The notes under the pieces are model-generated. The model was not told the origin of the DNA. It saw only the letters and a list, made by a program, of their open reading frames with translations, and searched no databases. Below, one piece after another: positions 1 to 8,829 of a DNA stretch of 64,000 nucleotides; the first letter of the stretch is position 1; every line of letters begins with the position of its first letter. The stretch is from Agromyces cerinus (GTDB lineage: Bacteria > Actinomycetota > Actinomycetes > Actinomycetales > Microbacteriaceae). The stretch spans positions 62,001-126,000 of the forward strand of contig NZ_JAFBCT010000001.1 in assembly GCF_016907835.1 (NCBI RefSeq). Direction: 5' to 3'. Made by a program: the position numbers and the translations under genes.

Positions 1-452
1 GGCCGCTGACAGGATCCGTGCCTGCGGCGAAGCGCCAGATGATGGTCGACGAGTTCTCGCAGTCGGGTGATGGGGCGGTATTGGTGTCACAGATCATCGC
101 TGGCGGAGTGGGTCTCAACATCCAGGCCGCCTCTGTGGTCGTGATCTGCGAACCGCAGCTCAAGCCGACCATCGAATGGCAGGCGATCGCACGCGCGCGG
201 CGCATGGGGCAGCTGAACTCCGTGCAGGTGCACCGTTTGCTCTCGGACGAAGGCGTCGACGTGCGCGTTATGCAGATCCTCGAGAAGAAGACGGCGATCT
301 TCGATGACTTCGCGGCGGTCAGCGATTCGGCGCAGAGCGCGCCCGAAGCGGTCGACGTCTCCGAGCTGGAGTTGGTGAAGGAGGTCGTTGAGGAGGAGCG
401 CCGGCGGCTGTTCCCCGATCGATCTCACGAGAGCGAGACGGTCGTCGCGTAG
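1..452 (+). CDS. SNF2-type helicase, C-terminal fragment (cut by window edge)
   Basis: The reading frame is open from the left edge (codons begin at base 3) and ends with a TAG at 450-452. It shows the second RecA lobe of a SNF2/DEAD-like ATPase: a TGSVPAAKRQ segment, then GGVGLNIQAA (motif V) and QAIARARRMGQ (motif VI with the arginine finger). A VHRLLSDEGVD segment and a K..IFDDFA tail follow, typical of SNF2 helicases from bacterial restriction and defence loci. The catalytic N-terminal lobe lies outside the window, so full length and partners are unknown. It converges on the DISARM-type operon, overlapping its last gene tail-to-tail by 28 bp. The GTG at 18 is internal, not the true start. 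Confidence 0.85.
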   Translation, partial: PLTGSVPAAKRQMMVDEFSQSGDGAVLVSQIIAGGVGLNIQAASVVVICEPQLKPTIEWQAIARARRMGQLNSVQVHRLLSDEGVDVRVMQILEKKTAIFDDFAAVSDSAQSAPEAVDVSELELVKEVVEEERRRLFPDRSHESETVVA

Positions 453-961
453 TCGAAGGTGCTCGCGCACGGCTTGACGAAGCTTTGCGCAGATCGACTA
501 TAGGCGCGCATCGTAGCCTCAAGCCTGTTGAACTTCGGGCGCAGTTCGCCCTCCGCTCGATATCGCCTGAGTGTGTCGAATCGTGCGGGTGGGGCGGAAT
601 CGATGATGTTGGCAACTTGCGGAGACACCAGCATGGCATCGATTCCCGACTTCCAGATCGCCCACGTTGCTCTCGTGACCCGGCCCTGTTCGAACATGTC
701 CGCCTCGTCCTCGCACAGCTGAACGTAAGCGAATAGGGCTTCCTGTTCGCTTCGTCGTCGGCGCGTACCGCTCGTGCCGAGCTGAGCTTCGATGCTCAGG
801 CGGTCCATGATCACCCAGTATCGCTGAGAGTAGAGGTGCTCGAATTGTCGATGGCCCTGTCGTGTCATCAACCAGAGCTGGAATATGGCGAACACGCCAC
901 CAACGATGACGATGACGCCGCCAATTGCGGTCACCCAGTCGATGAAATCCTTGATCTCCAT
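425..961 (-). CDS. Small single-span membrane protein at the end of the DISARM operon
   Basis: 178 aa, not recognised as a named family. Residues about 9-33 (VTAIGGVIVIVGGVFAIFQL) form one hydrophobic segment close to the N-terminus. The rest is a soluble, charged, mostly helical region with an acidic patch (LCEDEADMFEQ). The layout resembles the short membrane-anchored DUF4760-type proteins, but I cannot assign it. The ATG start overlaps the end of the HNH gene by 31 bp, so it is probably translated from the same message. Its 3' end overlaps the plus-strand helicase fragment by 28 bp. Its place at the end of a defence operon makes a membrane-linked accessory or effector role possible. This is an inference from position only. 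Confidence 0.6.
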   Translation of the reverse strand: MEIKDFIDWVTAIGGVIVIVGGVFAIFQLWLMTRQGHRQFEHLYSQRYWVIMDRLSIEAQLGTSGTRRRRSEQEALFAYVQLCEDEADMFEQGRVTRATWAIWKSGIDAMLVSPQVANIIDSAPPARFDTLRRYRAEGELRPKFNRLEATMRAYSRSAQSFVKPCASTFDYATTVSLS

Positions 962-1860
962 CTGACGCTAGCCGCAAACTTCTCGAACCGCGTCGCGAGC
1001 CGATCCCGCGCTGGCCACTCTGCTCGACGTTTCGGCAGCACTAGCTTTCGCCCGTGCATATCCTGCAGCCCGTGCCGCAGCATCGGCCCGTCGACCTCGT
1101 CGAGCAGGTCGCGGTCGATCCGCACCTCGTAGTCCGGCGTGATGCCGAGCAGGTTGCGGTCGAAGGAAGCGTGGTGGATCTTGCAGAGCGAGATCCCGTT
1201 AGTGACTATCGCGAGACCATCGTCCTGGTTGTCGCCGATGATGTGGGCGGCATCGAGAAGCTCAACGTGCTTGAGGGAACAGATCGCGCACGCGCGGTTG
1301 TAAGCGTGCATGACCTTCGCGCGGAAGAGAGGCTGATGGAGCCGTTCGCGCGCTACGCGTTCGGCATATCGGCGCGTGTCCCCGACCATTTTCAGCGGGT
1401 CGCCGAAGAATCGAAGGATCTCGTCGAGAGAGAGCACCACTTGTCTCTCGGCGGGTTCGTTTCGAATTATCCGTACGGGATAGTACGGAACGTAAACCGC
1501 AGGGCGAATGGCATGGAAGTACGGCATCGGGACAGAATTCTCGAAGGCTTTCACCAGCTTTTTGTTGTCGCCGCCTTCTTGATCACGACGGTACTTGTAC
1601 TGGATCAAGCCGCCCTCGAGCACCTGGTCCTTATATGGAGAGTTGAAACTGGTCGTAACCGAGAGGGTCGAGTCGAACGTCTGAGGATTCCAAATGCCCT
1701 TCTGGCGATCAATGAGCTTGACCTGGTGCCCTTGGTAGAAGTAACTCTCGAGGGCGCTCCGCGTGAGCTCACCTTGCCCGAGCACGAGTTGTTCGTCCAG
1801 CCACCGGAAAATGTCCATGCGGATCTCGAGTTGCTCGTCGCGTGTCCACTTCCTAAGCAC
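931..1860 (-). CDS. HNH endonuclease (COG3440-like restriction nuclease)
   Basis: 309 aa with a GTG start one base after the vsr stop (TGA-C-GTG), so translation is probably coupled. The C-terminal third carries a Zn-supported HNH site: CAIC at residues 191-194, DAAHI with His206, NG at 221-222 and CKIHH at 226-230. The N-terminal about 180 residues, with YVPYYPVR, look like the sensor-like half found in HNH restriction proteins of this type, though the ligand is unknown. DNA composition here is visibly less GC-rich than in drmA/drmB, suggesting separate recruitment. As the eighth gene of the operon it is a plausible extra nuclease for DISARM, but HNH proteins are not core DISARM components. 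An independent Type IV-like role is the alternative. Confidence 0.82.
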   Translation of the reverse strand: MLRKWTRDEQLEIRMDIFRWLDEQLVLGQGELTRSALESYFYQGHQVKLIDRQKGIWNPQTFDSTLSVTTSFNSPYKDQVLEGGLIQYKYRRDQEGGDNKKLVKAFENSVPMPYFHAIRPAVYVPYYPVRIIRNEPAERQVVLSLDEILRFFGDPLKMVGDTRRYAERVARERLHQPLFRAKVMHAYNRACAICSLKHVELLDAAHIIGDNQDDGLAIVTNGISLCKIHHASFDRNLLGITPDYEVRIDRDLLDEVDGPMLRHGLQDMHGRKLVLPKRRAEWPARDRLATRFEKFAASVRWRSRISSTG

Positions 1861-1861
1861 G

Positions 1862-2284
1862 TCAGTCTCTCCGTTCGGTCGTCAACGCTGTCGAGATGCG
1901 ATCTGCGACCGCACTCGGTGCCTCATGCTCCCAGAACCGCAGTACCCGCCAACCCGCTTCCTCGAGCCGTCGATCTGTGTCCCGATCCCGTTCGATGTTC
2001 GCAGCCAGCTTGGGTCCCCAGTACTCCGCGTTCCGTTTCGGGTGCGTCGCGTGTTCGGGGCATCCGTGCCAGAAGCATCCGTCGAGGAACACCGCGATGC
2101 GTGCTCGGGTGAACACGATGTCCGCTCGTCGCCGTAGCTCCGCAACTGGCGCGTAGTCCACCCGGTAGCGCAACCCGCGGGCGTGCAGTAACCGCCGCAC
2201 GGCCAGTTCGGTCGTCGTGTCGCGGCGCTTGTTGGCGAGCATCGACCGGCGGGTGCCCTCCGAGGTCGCCCACGAGTCAGCCAT
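1862..2284 (-). CDS. vsr: Very short patch repair (Vsr) endonuclease
   Basis: 140 aa, close to the usual Vsr length. Family marks are visible: RRADIVF (catalytic Asp55), then FLDGCFWHGCPEH with the Zn-binding Cys/His cluster (about 70-78), NAEYW at 85-89 and a WRVLRFWEHE end. Vsr nicks DNA at T:G mismatches left when 5-methylcytosine deaminates in the context of its partner methylase. The chosen ATG (2284) overlaps the end of drmC by 8 bp. A longer in-frame upstream extension exists but would lie deep within drmC. Its presence downstream of a drmMII-type 5mC methylase in one operon fits a role in repairing deamination damage at DrmMII sites. Confidence 0.9.
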   Translation of the reverse strand: MADSWATSEGTRRSMLANKRRDTTTELAVRRLLHARGLRYRVDYAPVAELRRRADIVFTRARIAVFLDGCFWHGCPEHATHPKRNAEYWGPKLAANIERDRDTDRRLEEAGWRVLRFWEHEAPSAVADRISTALTTERRD

Positions 2285-3002
2285 CGGACGAGTGCGGGGG
2301 CTCGAGCGCATACAGGTGGCCCTCGTTGTAGAGCGACGAGAACCGCTGTCGAATCACGGAGGCGAATCCAGGGTCGCGAATGAGTACCCCGGCTTCGAGG
2401 TTCTTCTCGTGCGCCGCCTCGGAGAGATTCGCGCTGGTGATGAAGGCGACCCGCGAGTCGACGATGACGACCTTGGAATGCTGGATGCCTCCGTTGGGAC
2501 CGGGTTGGAACCCGAGGAACTTTGCGCCGACGAGTTTCTGCTGCAGCCACGCAGCGGTCTCTCCACGGTTCATCTTCGGGTCCACGAGCAGTGTGGTCTT
2601 GACTCCGCGGGCGACGGCACGCCACAGCGCTTTCAGATACGCGGAGTTCGGGCTCGCCGAGTACGTCGACGCGAATACATCCTGAGTGGCCTCGTCGATC
2701 AGGTGCGCCACGGCGGCGGTCGTGTGGTCCCCGTCCCCGACGAACGTCGGTCCGCTCCACACGGCACGCAGGTCGGTTCTGTTCCCGGCAGCTGCTACCG
2801 AGAATCCTCGAAGCACCGCCGCCAGGTGGTCGGGTCCGAGGAGCGCGAAGCACTCGCCGAGCAGATTCCGCGCAGAGCTCGGCGGCGGAGGCAACGTCGA
2901 TGCCGCCTTGGCGAGGCTGCCGTCGATCTCGAGACTCGACGCGACCTTCAACGCGAGCGAGGGCGACACGACTCTCGCGAGTTGCTCGATCGGCGTTGTC
3001 AC
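2277..3002 (-). CDS. drmC: DISARM protein DrmC, phospholipase D-like
   Basis: 241 aa PLD-superfamily protein. The single HKD-type motif is seen as IQHSKVVIVDS near residue 171 (H-x-K-x4-D), followed by FITSANLSEAAHEKNLEAG. With one copy, an active site would need a dimer. The start is GTG at 3002, whose GTGA overlaps the drmB stop; a longer upstream frame runs only through drmB and is not credible. DrmC is a core component of both DISARM classes. In the Bacillus system it was reported as dispensable for protection, so it may have an accessory role. Position between drmB and vsr matches the canonical drmA-drmB-drmC order. Confidence 0.9.
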   Translation of the reverse strand: MTTPIEQLARVVSPSLALKVASSLEIDGSLAKAASTLPPPPSSARNLLGECFALLGPDHLAAVLRGFSVAAAGNRTDLRAVWSGPTFVGDGDHTTAAVAHLIDEATQDVFASTYSASPNSAYLKALWRAVARGVKTTLLVDPKMNRGETAAWLQQKLVGAKFLGFQPGPNGGIQHSKVVIVDSRVAFITSANLSEAAHEKNLEAGVLIRDPGFASVIRQRFSSLYNEGHLYALEPPHSSDG

Positions 3003-5143
3003 TGCGACTCCAGCGCCCCGAGATCGACGCCGGTCAGCAGGGGCGCGAGTCCCTGCGATCCCGCGTTGAGGTCGAGCACGAAGCGGCGATCGAGGAACCG
3101 GTTGGCTCGTTCGCACGACGTCTCCGAGAGGAATCCGCAGAAGTGGCAGGCAGCTCCGTGCAGGAAGTCCTCTTGATCCTTCGGAACGCGGTGCGCGCAG
3201 ATCGGGTCCGATGAGCAGCGCTGGGCGCGGTGCAGCGCCTCGAGCACGACTTCCTCGAGCCGCTCGGTGCGGGCGAGGTCGACGAGGCCGCCGAGGGTAC
3301 CCTCGCTGTCGGGCGACGTGGTCGTGATCAGGATGCCGGCGGCGGGCGCCCGATCGTCGGTCTCGCGCCAGGCGTAGATCCGCTCCGAGAGCGACGCCGA
3401 TCCGTAGCCGCTCGACATCGCCATCTCGCGGATGAGCAGGTGCGAGAGGGTGTGGAGTGCCCAGTATCGGGGCGGTGGCATCCGTTCGTCGGGGTCGAGC
3501 TCCGCGGTGGTGCGGCTCTGCCGTCGGGCGAGGTTGCGCTCGTGCGCGGCGACGTGTGCGGCCCACACATCCGAGTGCAGTACGGATTCCTCCCATGCGG
3601 CGACCATCGGCTCGGAGAGTCGGATGAACACGCCTTCGCCGCGGTCTTCGGTCGCCGGCACCCACTTGGGTTTGCCCGACAGCGCGATCGGGGCGATGCG
3701 CGCCGCGTCGTCGCCGACGCGGTCGAACGCGTCGATCCTGGTGAACCCGATGAATGCGTTGGCCTTGCGGATGCGGTCGACGGCGATGACCTCGAGCAGC
3801 GCGTCGCCCAACGATGCGGCGACCGGCACCGGGTGCACCTTGAACCCGTTGCGCTGGTCTTCCGCGAGGAACTCGTCGGGGTGCGTCAGTGTCTGCCACT
3901 CGGGCACGAGCAGGTGGTTCGGGTCGTAGCCGACCGGCCCGGCAGCGGCAGGCACGAGCGGCGGCAGCTCGCCCTTGGCGACCTGGATCGCCTGCCAGAG
4001 GTCGTCATCGGTGATTCCGGCGAACTTCGACGTCATGTGCTCGGAGGCGAACTCGCGCCACGACTGCACCGAGGCGAGCGACGTCAGCTTGGCGACCAGG
4101 GCGGGCGGAAGTCCCATCACCTCATCGACGGTGTCGGCCGGCTTCGGTTCCTTGCGCGACGGCAGCACGAGCACACTGATCGTCGCTGGGAACCACTGGT
4201 TCGCCGCGCCGAGCAGCATCAGCCGCACTTCGCCTTTGCACGGGTCGCTCGCAGAGGCGAACGATGGCAGATGCGGGTGGCGACCACGGCAATTCGGCAG
4301 CGAGGCCTCTCCGCCGGCGCGGGTGAGCTCGGCGATGTTGCGCGAGGCGTCGCACTGCACGCAGACGATCGACACCTGCGGCCCGAGGTTCGAGCGCCAT
4401 TCGCGCATCCTCTTCTGCGGATTGGCGACGCACTCCTTGCGGTTGCCGTCGGCCCCATGGATCCACTCGTTGTAGGGGAATTCGTCGAGGTGGCCGTTCG
4501 TGCACGCGATGAGATATCGGGCGGGCACCGCGACACGGTCGAACCCTTTGCTCGGTCCCTTGAACCGTCCCTTGCATTTTCGGTGGAAGAACCGCGCCAT
4601 GTCGGGCCGATGCTTGCGGGTGTTCTCGAACTCGAACACGTTCGCCGAAACGGGGGCGAGCAGGTCGCATCCGGTGCAGCGCAGCCATTGGGGGAACACG
4701 CGCGTCGGAATGCCGATCGGGGTGGTGTCGCCGCCCAGAACATCGGGCAGCCAGGGGGGCTGCCGCAGCTCGCCGACCTGCGACCCGAGCTGACGGCGCA
4801 CGGCCTCGATGAGGCGCGGCACCAACACGAGCGAGGGTTCGCCGCCCATGCGTGCGTAGGCGTTGTCCCACGCATCGATGCCCTGCGGCATGACGGCGAT
4901 GTGCGGCAGGTCGACGGAGGAACCGATGCCCGAGGTGTAGAGCATCGCGCTCGGTCGGATCGAGCCGACGCGGGCCCGGTTCTTCGGCTTGATCGAAGTC
5001 TCGAGGAACGGGTCGGCGACATCGCCTGCGATGCCGACCGCCGCGACCGCGGCCTCGGCACCGACGGCAGCATCGGAGTCCCCAACGGCATCGGCGACGG
5101 CAGCGGGGCCAGCGGATGCGTCGGTGCGCTCGTTCTCGGTCAC
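2999..5143 (-). CDS. drmB: DISARM protein DrmB (DUF1998)
   Basis: 714 aa. The C-terminal DUF1998 region is seen as ALHTLSHLLIREMAMSSGYG with a downstream cysteine/histidine cluster (CSSDPICAH ... CHFCGF) that probably binds zinc. Another Cys-rich part lies in the N-terminal half (LRCTGCDLL, FHRKCKG, IVCVQCDA). DUF1998 proteins pair with helicases. DrmB forms a complex with DrmA in DISARM and is thought to help load it on DNA. The GTG at 5143 was chosen because GTGA overlaps the drmA stop; an upstream ATG lies inside drmA. Translation coupling drmA-drmB-drmC through GTGA junctions implies defined stoichiometry. Confidence 0.92.
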   Translation of the reverse strand: MTENERTDASAGPAAVADAVGDSDAAVGAEAAVAAVGIAGDVADPFLETSIKPKNRARVGSIRPSAMLYTSGIGSSVDLPHIAVMPQGIDAWDNAYARMGGEPSLVLVPRLIEAVRRQLGSQVGELRQPPWLPDVLGGDTTPIGIPTRVFPQWLRCTGCDLLAPVSANVFEFENTRKHRPDMARFFHRKCKGRFKGPSKGFDRVAVPARYLIACTNGHLDEFPYNEWIHGADGNRKECVANPQKRMREWRSNLGPQVSIVCVQCDASRNIAELTRAGGEASLPNCRGRHPHLPSFASASDPCKGEVRLMLLGAANQWFPATISVLVLPSRKEPKPADTVDEVMGLPPALVAKLTSLASVQSWREFASEHMTSKFAGITDDDLWQAIQVAKGELPPLVPAAAGPVGYDPNHLLVPEWQTLTHPDEFLAEDQRNGFKVHPVPVAASLGDALLEVIAVDRIRKANAFIGFTRIDAFDRVGDDAARIAPIALSGKPKWVPATEDRGEGVFIRLSEPMVAAWEESVLHSDVWAAHVAAHERNLARRQSRTTAELDPDERMPPPRYWALHTLSHLLIREMAMSSGYGSASLSERIYAWRETDDRAPAAGILITTTSPDSEGTLGGLVDLARTERLEEVVLEALHRAQRCSSDPICAHRVPKDQEDFLHGAACHFCGFLSETSCERANRFLDRRFVLDLNAGSQGLAPLLTGVDLGALESQ

Positions 5144-8100
5144 TTGGAATCCTTCTTCGGGGTGAACGTCCACTTCGGCGTCGCTGCGGAGACCGGCTCG
5201 GCGAGCTTGCCTGGGAACGGCGAGACCAGCAGGTCGATCTCGGGTTGCACCTCGCGCATCGAGTTCGCGACCTGGAAGAGCCGCTCGCCGGCTTCGCCGA
5301 TCGAGTCCTCGGGGCTCGTGAGGAGCGGCACAACATGCTGTTTCGGCAAGGTCTTGCGGGCGTAGGTCAGCCCGCCGCCCTGCGCGTCGGAGCGCTCGGT
5401 CCACTCGTCGAGGCGCAGCACGAGTTTGCTCTTCGCCTGCTCTGCGGCGTGTTCGTCGCCGGCCTGGGCGACGCGTGCGACGAGCTCGTCGACGAGCCGG
5501 TCCACGGTCGCGCGACGATGGGCGATGCGCCCGGCCCCGGCGACCGAGTCGGGTGAGAGCGACGACCCCACCGCCGTGCTCGCGTCGATGACGCGGGCTG
5601 CCGACACGATGAGTCCGGTCAGTCCGCGTTCGAGCGAGGCATCCGAGAACGGGGTGACCGATAGCGCTTCGACGTTGGCGTAGAAGGTGTCGTGGTAGTG
5701 CTCGAACTGCTCGTAGTGCGCCATGTCGCGCGGTCGCGACCGGTTCGCGAGCGTGATGACGAGGCCGGGCTTGCCCGATTCGCGTCCGACGCGCGACGAC
5801 GCCTGAATGTACTCGGCGGTGTTCTTGGGCTGCCCGACGATGAGCATGAGGCCGAGGCGCGGTACGTCGACGCCGACCTGCAGCATCGAGGTGGCGAGCA
5901 CGACGTCGAACGGCCGATCTCGCCAGGGCACGTCTTCACCGGCCGCACGTCGAGCGTTGAGCGCCGCGCGACCGGCCGTGGCGTCGGCATCCGCGTCGAA
6001 TGGCGCAGCGAGGTGCGTCAGTGTCTTGCCGATGTCGGTCGACGAGATGCGGGAGGTGAGCTCGCCGATTTCGAGCGGCGTGCGCCGCCGAGGGTACCCG
6101 CTCGCCTTGTCGGGGTTGCTGACGCGCGTCGTGACGTCGTCTTCGAGGTAGCGCCGCATGCCGGCGAGCTCGCGCGTGGCCGAGAAGTAGTCGACGAGCG
6201 TCAGGTACGGCTCGGCGGCCGCGCCGTGCTCGTCGAAGAGCTGCTGGCCGGCGAGCAGCAGAATCTCGCTGAGCCGGATCTCGGCGAGTGTGAGCCGCGC
6301 ACCGTGCAGGCAGACACCGAGGTATTTGCGCCCGGGGGCTTCGTCGAGCGGCACCTCCTTCGAGAAGAACGTGTCGCTGACGCTGAGCACCTGCGGCGGG
6401 AACACCTCGACCTGGCGCGCGTAGAGCCGTTGCACCTGTTCGCCGGCTTTGCGCACGGTCGCGGTCGAGGCGATCACGAGTGGCTTCACGGGCTTCGCGG
6501 ATGTCTCGTCGCCGGCCTTCCAACTCGAGAGCACGTCGATGGCGCCTTCGAAGAGTCCGACGGCGGTGCCGAGTGCGCCGGTGATGAGGTGCAGCTCGTC
6601 TTGGATGATCAGGTCTGGTGGGCGAAGCCGGCCGACGCTGGTCACCTGCGTCGGCGGGTAGGTGCGTCCGTGCGTCTTGTTCTGATTGTGGTGTTCGGCA
6701 CCGCAGACGGATGCATCGGTGTCGGGGTGCTTGTATCCGTGCCGCGGGCATCGCTTCGACACGTACCCGAACAGACTCGCGGCTTCGCCTTCGCGGGCGA
6801 GGCGGGCGAACTTGTCGACCGTGGCGAGCAGGAAGGTCGGCGGGTGCCGATAGATCTCGTCGTCGACGGTGAGCACCGGAAGCCCCTCGCCGGCCGTGCC
6901 GCCTGCCGAGAACGGGCAGCCCGAGCGGCGGTCGCCGCAGTACACGCGGATGCGTTTCGCGACGTCGTCGGCCTCGACGTTGCCCTTGGGGTTGATCGCC
7001 GTGCCGCACCAGGGGCAGTGGCCGAACTGCAGGGCGGTGAGACCGAACGCCGCCCCGTCGGACTCGAGCACGTGCTTGACCTGCTCGGCCGCCTCGGCGT
7101 ATCGCTTGGGGCTCACGCTCGACCCGACCCAGAGCCCGATGCGGAACGGCACCGATCCCCACATGGCCGGGTCTTCGAGTCGTACGAGCTCGGCCGCGCA
7201 CATGAGCGTGGTCGCGCGGATGAACTGCTGCGACGTGAGCAGGCGCAGCGTGTACCGCATGAGAACGGCAACGCCATCGCCGCCGTCGAGCAGGCCCTCG
7301 GGGGTCTCGACCTTGCCTTGGAGTCGACGGATGCCGAACGCGAACGCCGCGAGTCCGAGGTACGCCTCGGTCTTGCCGCCACCAGTCGGGAAGAACAGCA
7401 GCTCCGCGCGCGGGAAGTCGGAGGAGCGGCGCACATGCGTCGGGTCGACGACCGCGGGCAGCTGCATGAGGATGAACGCGAGCTGGAACGCGCGCCACGA
7501 CGCGGCCTTGTCGCCACGCGCGTCGACCTCGGCGACGGCTTCGGCGATCTTCAGCGCCGGTCGCTCGATGCGCAGCGCGGCGACCTGCGAACGCAGTCGC
7601 TGATCGCGCATCGTGCGGTTCATGAACCAGAATGCTCGCTGAGCCTGTTCGTTCGAGGCGAGCAACTCGAGACCCTGCCCGAGTCGTTTCAGGGCGGCCT
7701 CTCCGTCGGCGAGTCCGATGGCGCCCTCGACGCGGAGATGCTCCGGCAGGCCATCGTTCGCAGCGCCCTGCTCGACGAGCCACGCCCCGTACTCGTCGAC
7801 CAGCGGCTGCAGAGCGGCGCGGAGCTCGTCTGGTGTCGACTCCATCAGCGTGCGCATGCTCAGCACGACGCCGGGCACCTCCGGCGCGCGGGTCTGCGGA
7901 ACCTCCGCGGTCGGCAGCCAGGTCGTGCGCACCGAGGCAGCGCGGCGTGGGGTGGAAGCGTCGACATCCCAAGTCGCCGAAGCCGTTCGGCCCACGGCGA
8001 ACTCGAGTCGATCGCGGTAGAGCAAGTCGAGGCGTCGCACCTCGTCGTCGCGCGAACCTCTCGGCTTCTCGAGGTCGTCGCGAGTCGGCAGGAATACGGC

Positions 8101-8829
8101 GGATGTCGCGTCGATGGCCGTGACTTCGAGCTCGGCCTGGAACAGCCAGAGCTTCGGCGGAAGTTCCCGTCCGGTGACGGCGACGTTGAGCAGCGCGGCT
8201 TCGACGACGCGGCGGCCCTCGTAGTCGAACACCTCGACGGAGACCGACACGTGCTCGCCGCCCAGGTTCGAGACGCGGTGCGACTCCCCGGTCGGGATGG
8301 CGGCGACATCGACGTCGAACGACTCGGCGAACGCCGTGCGGTCGTAGTAGGTCTGGTTCCGACCGTTCTCGTCGAGCTCGCGACGCGAGTCGTAGCGACC
8401 CCAGCTCGCGGTGAAGCGCAGACGATCGGTGTCAGCCGCGACCTGGAAGCGCAGGCCCATCGACGATGGCGCGATGATCTTCGACTCGGGGCCGCGGTCT
8501 TCATCGGGCTCGGTGGGGGAGGCCTCGCCGGCGGATTCCTCGTCGTCGGCGGGAACCCCCTGCACCTCGTTGGCCGTGCTGAGGTCGGCGACCGCCAGCG
8601 TCTCGTCGTTGCGAACATCGTCGAGGGACATCGCCGGCGTGGACGCGGGCGCAGCGGATGCCTGACCCTCGAGCAGCGAGATCGGCGCGAGCGCACCGGC
8701 GAGATAGCGGGCGCGCGGGGTGCCGAGAATCGTCTCCTCGGCGCCGCCCCAGGGGCCGACGAGATCGCGGCCGAGGAAGTCGAGCAGCTCGTCTCGAACC
8801 TGCGCCGAAGTGACGGCTGTGTCGCTCAT
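5140..8829 (-). CDS. drmA: DISARM helicase DrmA
   Basis: 1229 aa SF2 helicase. The Walker A loop FPTGGGKTEAYLG sits near residue 480, a DELH box (DLIIQDELHLI) near 740, and motif VI-like ASSRVGRESGKPG near 1010. A Cys-rich insert (CPWCGT ... YCGDRRSGCPF) lies between the first two, likely zinc binding. The N-terminal about 450 residues are the DISARM-specific region. DrmA with DrmB binds DNA with a free 5' end or single-stranded character and is required for protection (established for characterised DISARM systems). The ATG at 8829 shares one base with the drmMI stop (TGATG), so a longer upstream frame within drmMI was rejected. Confidence 0.94.
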   Translation of the reverse strand: MSDTAVTSAQVRDELLDFLGRDLVGPWGGAEETILGTPRARYLAGALAPISLLEGQASAAPASTPAMSLDDVRNDETLAVADLSTANEVQGVPADDEESAGEASPTEPDEDRGPESKIIAPSSMGLRFQVAADTDRLRFTASWGRYDSRRELDENGRNQTYYDRTAFAESFDVDVAAIPTGESHRVSNLGGEHVSVSVEVFDYEGRRVVEAALLNVAVTGRELPPKLWLFQAELEVTAIDATSAVFLPTRDDLEKPRGSRDDEVRRLDLLYRDRLEFAVGRTASATWDVDASTPRRAASVRTTWLPTAEVPQTRAPEVPGVVLSMRTLMESTPDELRAALQPLVDEYGAWLVEQGAANDGLPEHLRVEGAIGLADGEAALKRLGQGLELLASNEQAQRAFWFMNRTMRDQRLRSQVAALRIERPALKIAEAVAEVDARGDKAASWRAFQLAFILMQLPAVVDPTHVRRSSDFPRAELLFFPTGGGKTEAYLGLAAFAFGIRRLQGKVETPEGLLDGGDGVAVLMRYTLRLLTSQQFIRATTLMCAAELVRLEDPAMWGSVPFRIGLWVGSSVSPKRYAEAAEQVKHVLESDGAAFGLTALQFGHCPWCGTAINPKGNVEADDVAKRIRVYCGDRRSGCPFSAGGTAGEGLPVLTVDDEIYRHPPTFLLATVDKFARLAREGEAASLFGYVSKRCPRHGYKHPDTDASVCGAEHHNQNKTHGRTYPPTQVTSVGRLRPPDLIIQDELHLITGALGTAVGLFEGAIDVLSSWKAGDETSAKPVKPLVIASTATVRKAGEQVQRLYARQVEVFPPQVLSVSDTFFSKEVPLDEAPGRKYLGVCLHGARLTLAEIRLSEILLLAGQQLFDEHGAAAEPYLTLVDYFSATRELAGMRRYLEDDVTTRVSNPDKASGYPRRRTPLEIGELTSRISSTDIGKTLTHLAAPFDADADATAGRAALNARRAAGEDVPWRDRPFDVVLATSMLQVGVDVPRLGLMLIVGQPKNTAEYIQASSRVGRESGKPGLVITLANRSRPRDMAHYEQFEHYHDTFYANVEALSVTPFSDASLERGLTGLIVSAARVIDASTAVGSSLSPDSVAGAGRIAHRRATVDRLVDELVARVAQAGDEHAAEQAKSKLVLRLDEWTERSDAQGGGLTYARKTLPKQHVVPLLTSPEDSIGEAGERLFQVANSMREVQPEIDLLVSPFPGKLAEPVSAATPKWTFTPKKDSK

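Noticed and set aside
2277..3899. 540-aa version of DrmC
   Set aside because: The first 300 residues are an out-of-frame reading of drmB; the GTGA junction at 2999-3002 gives the natural start.
3230..5365. Long plus-strand open frame opposite drmB (711 codons)
   Set aside because: A shadow of high-GC codon bias. Arg/Gly/His-rich composition, no motifs, and the minus strand carries the full DrmB pattern.
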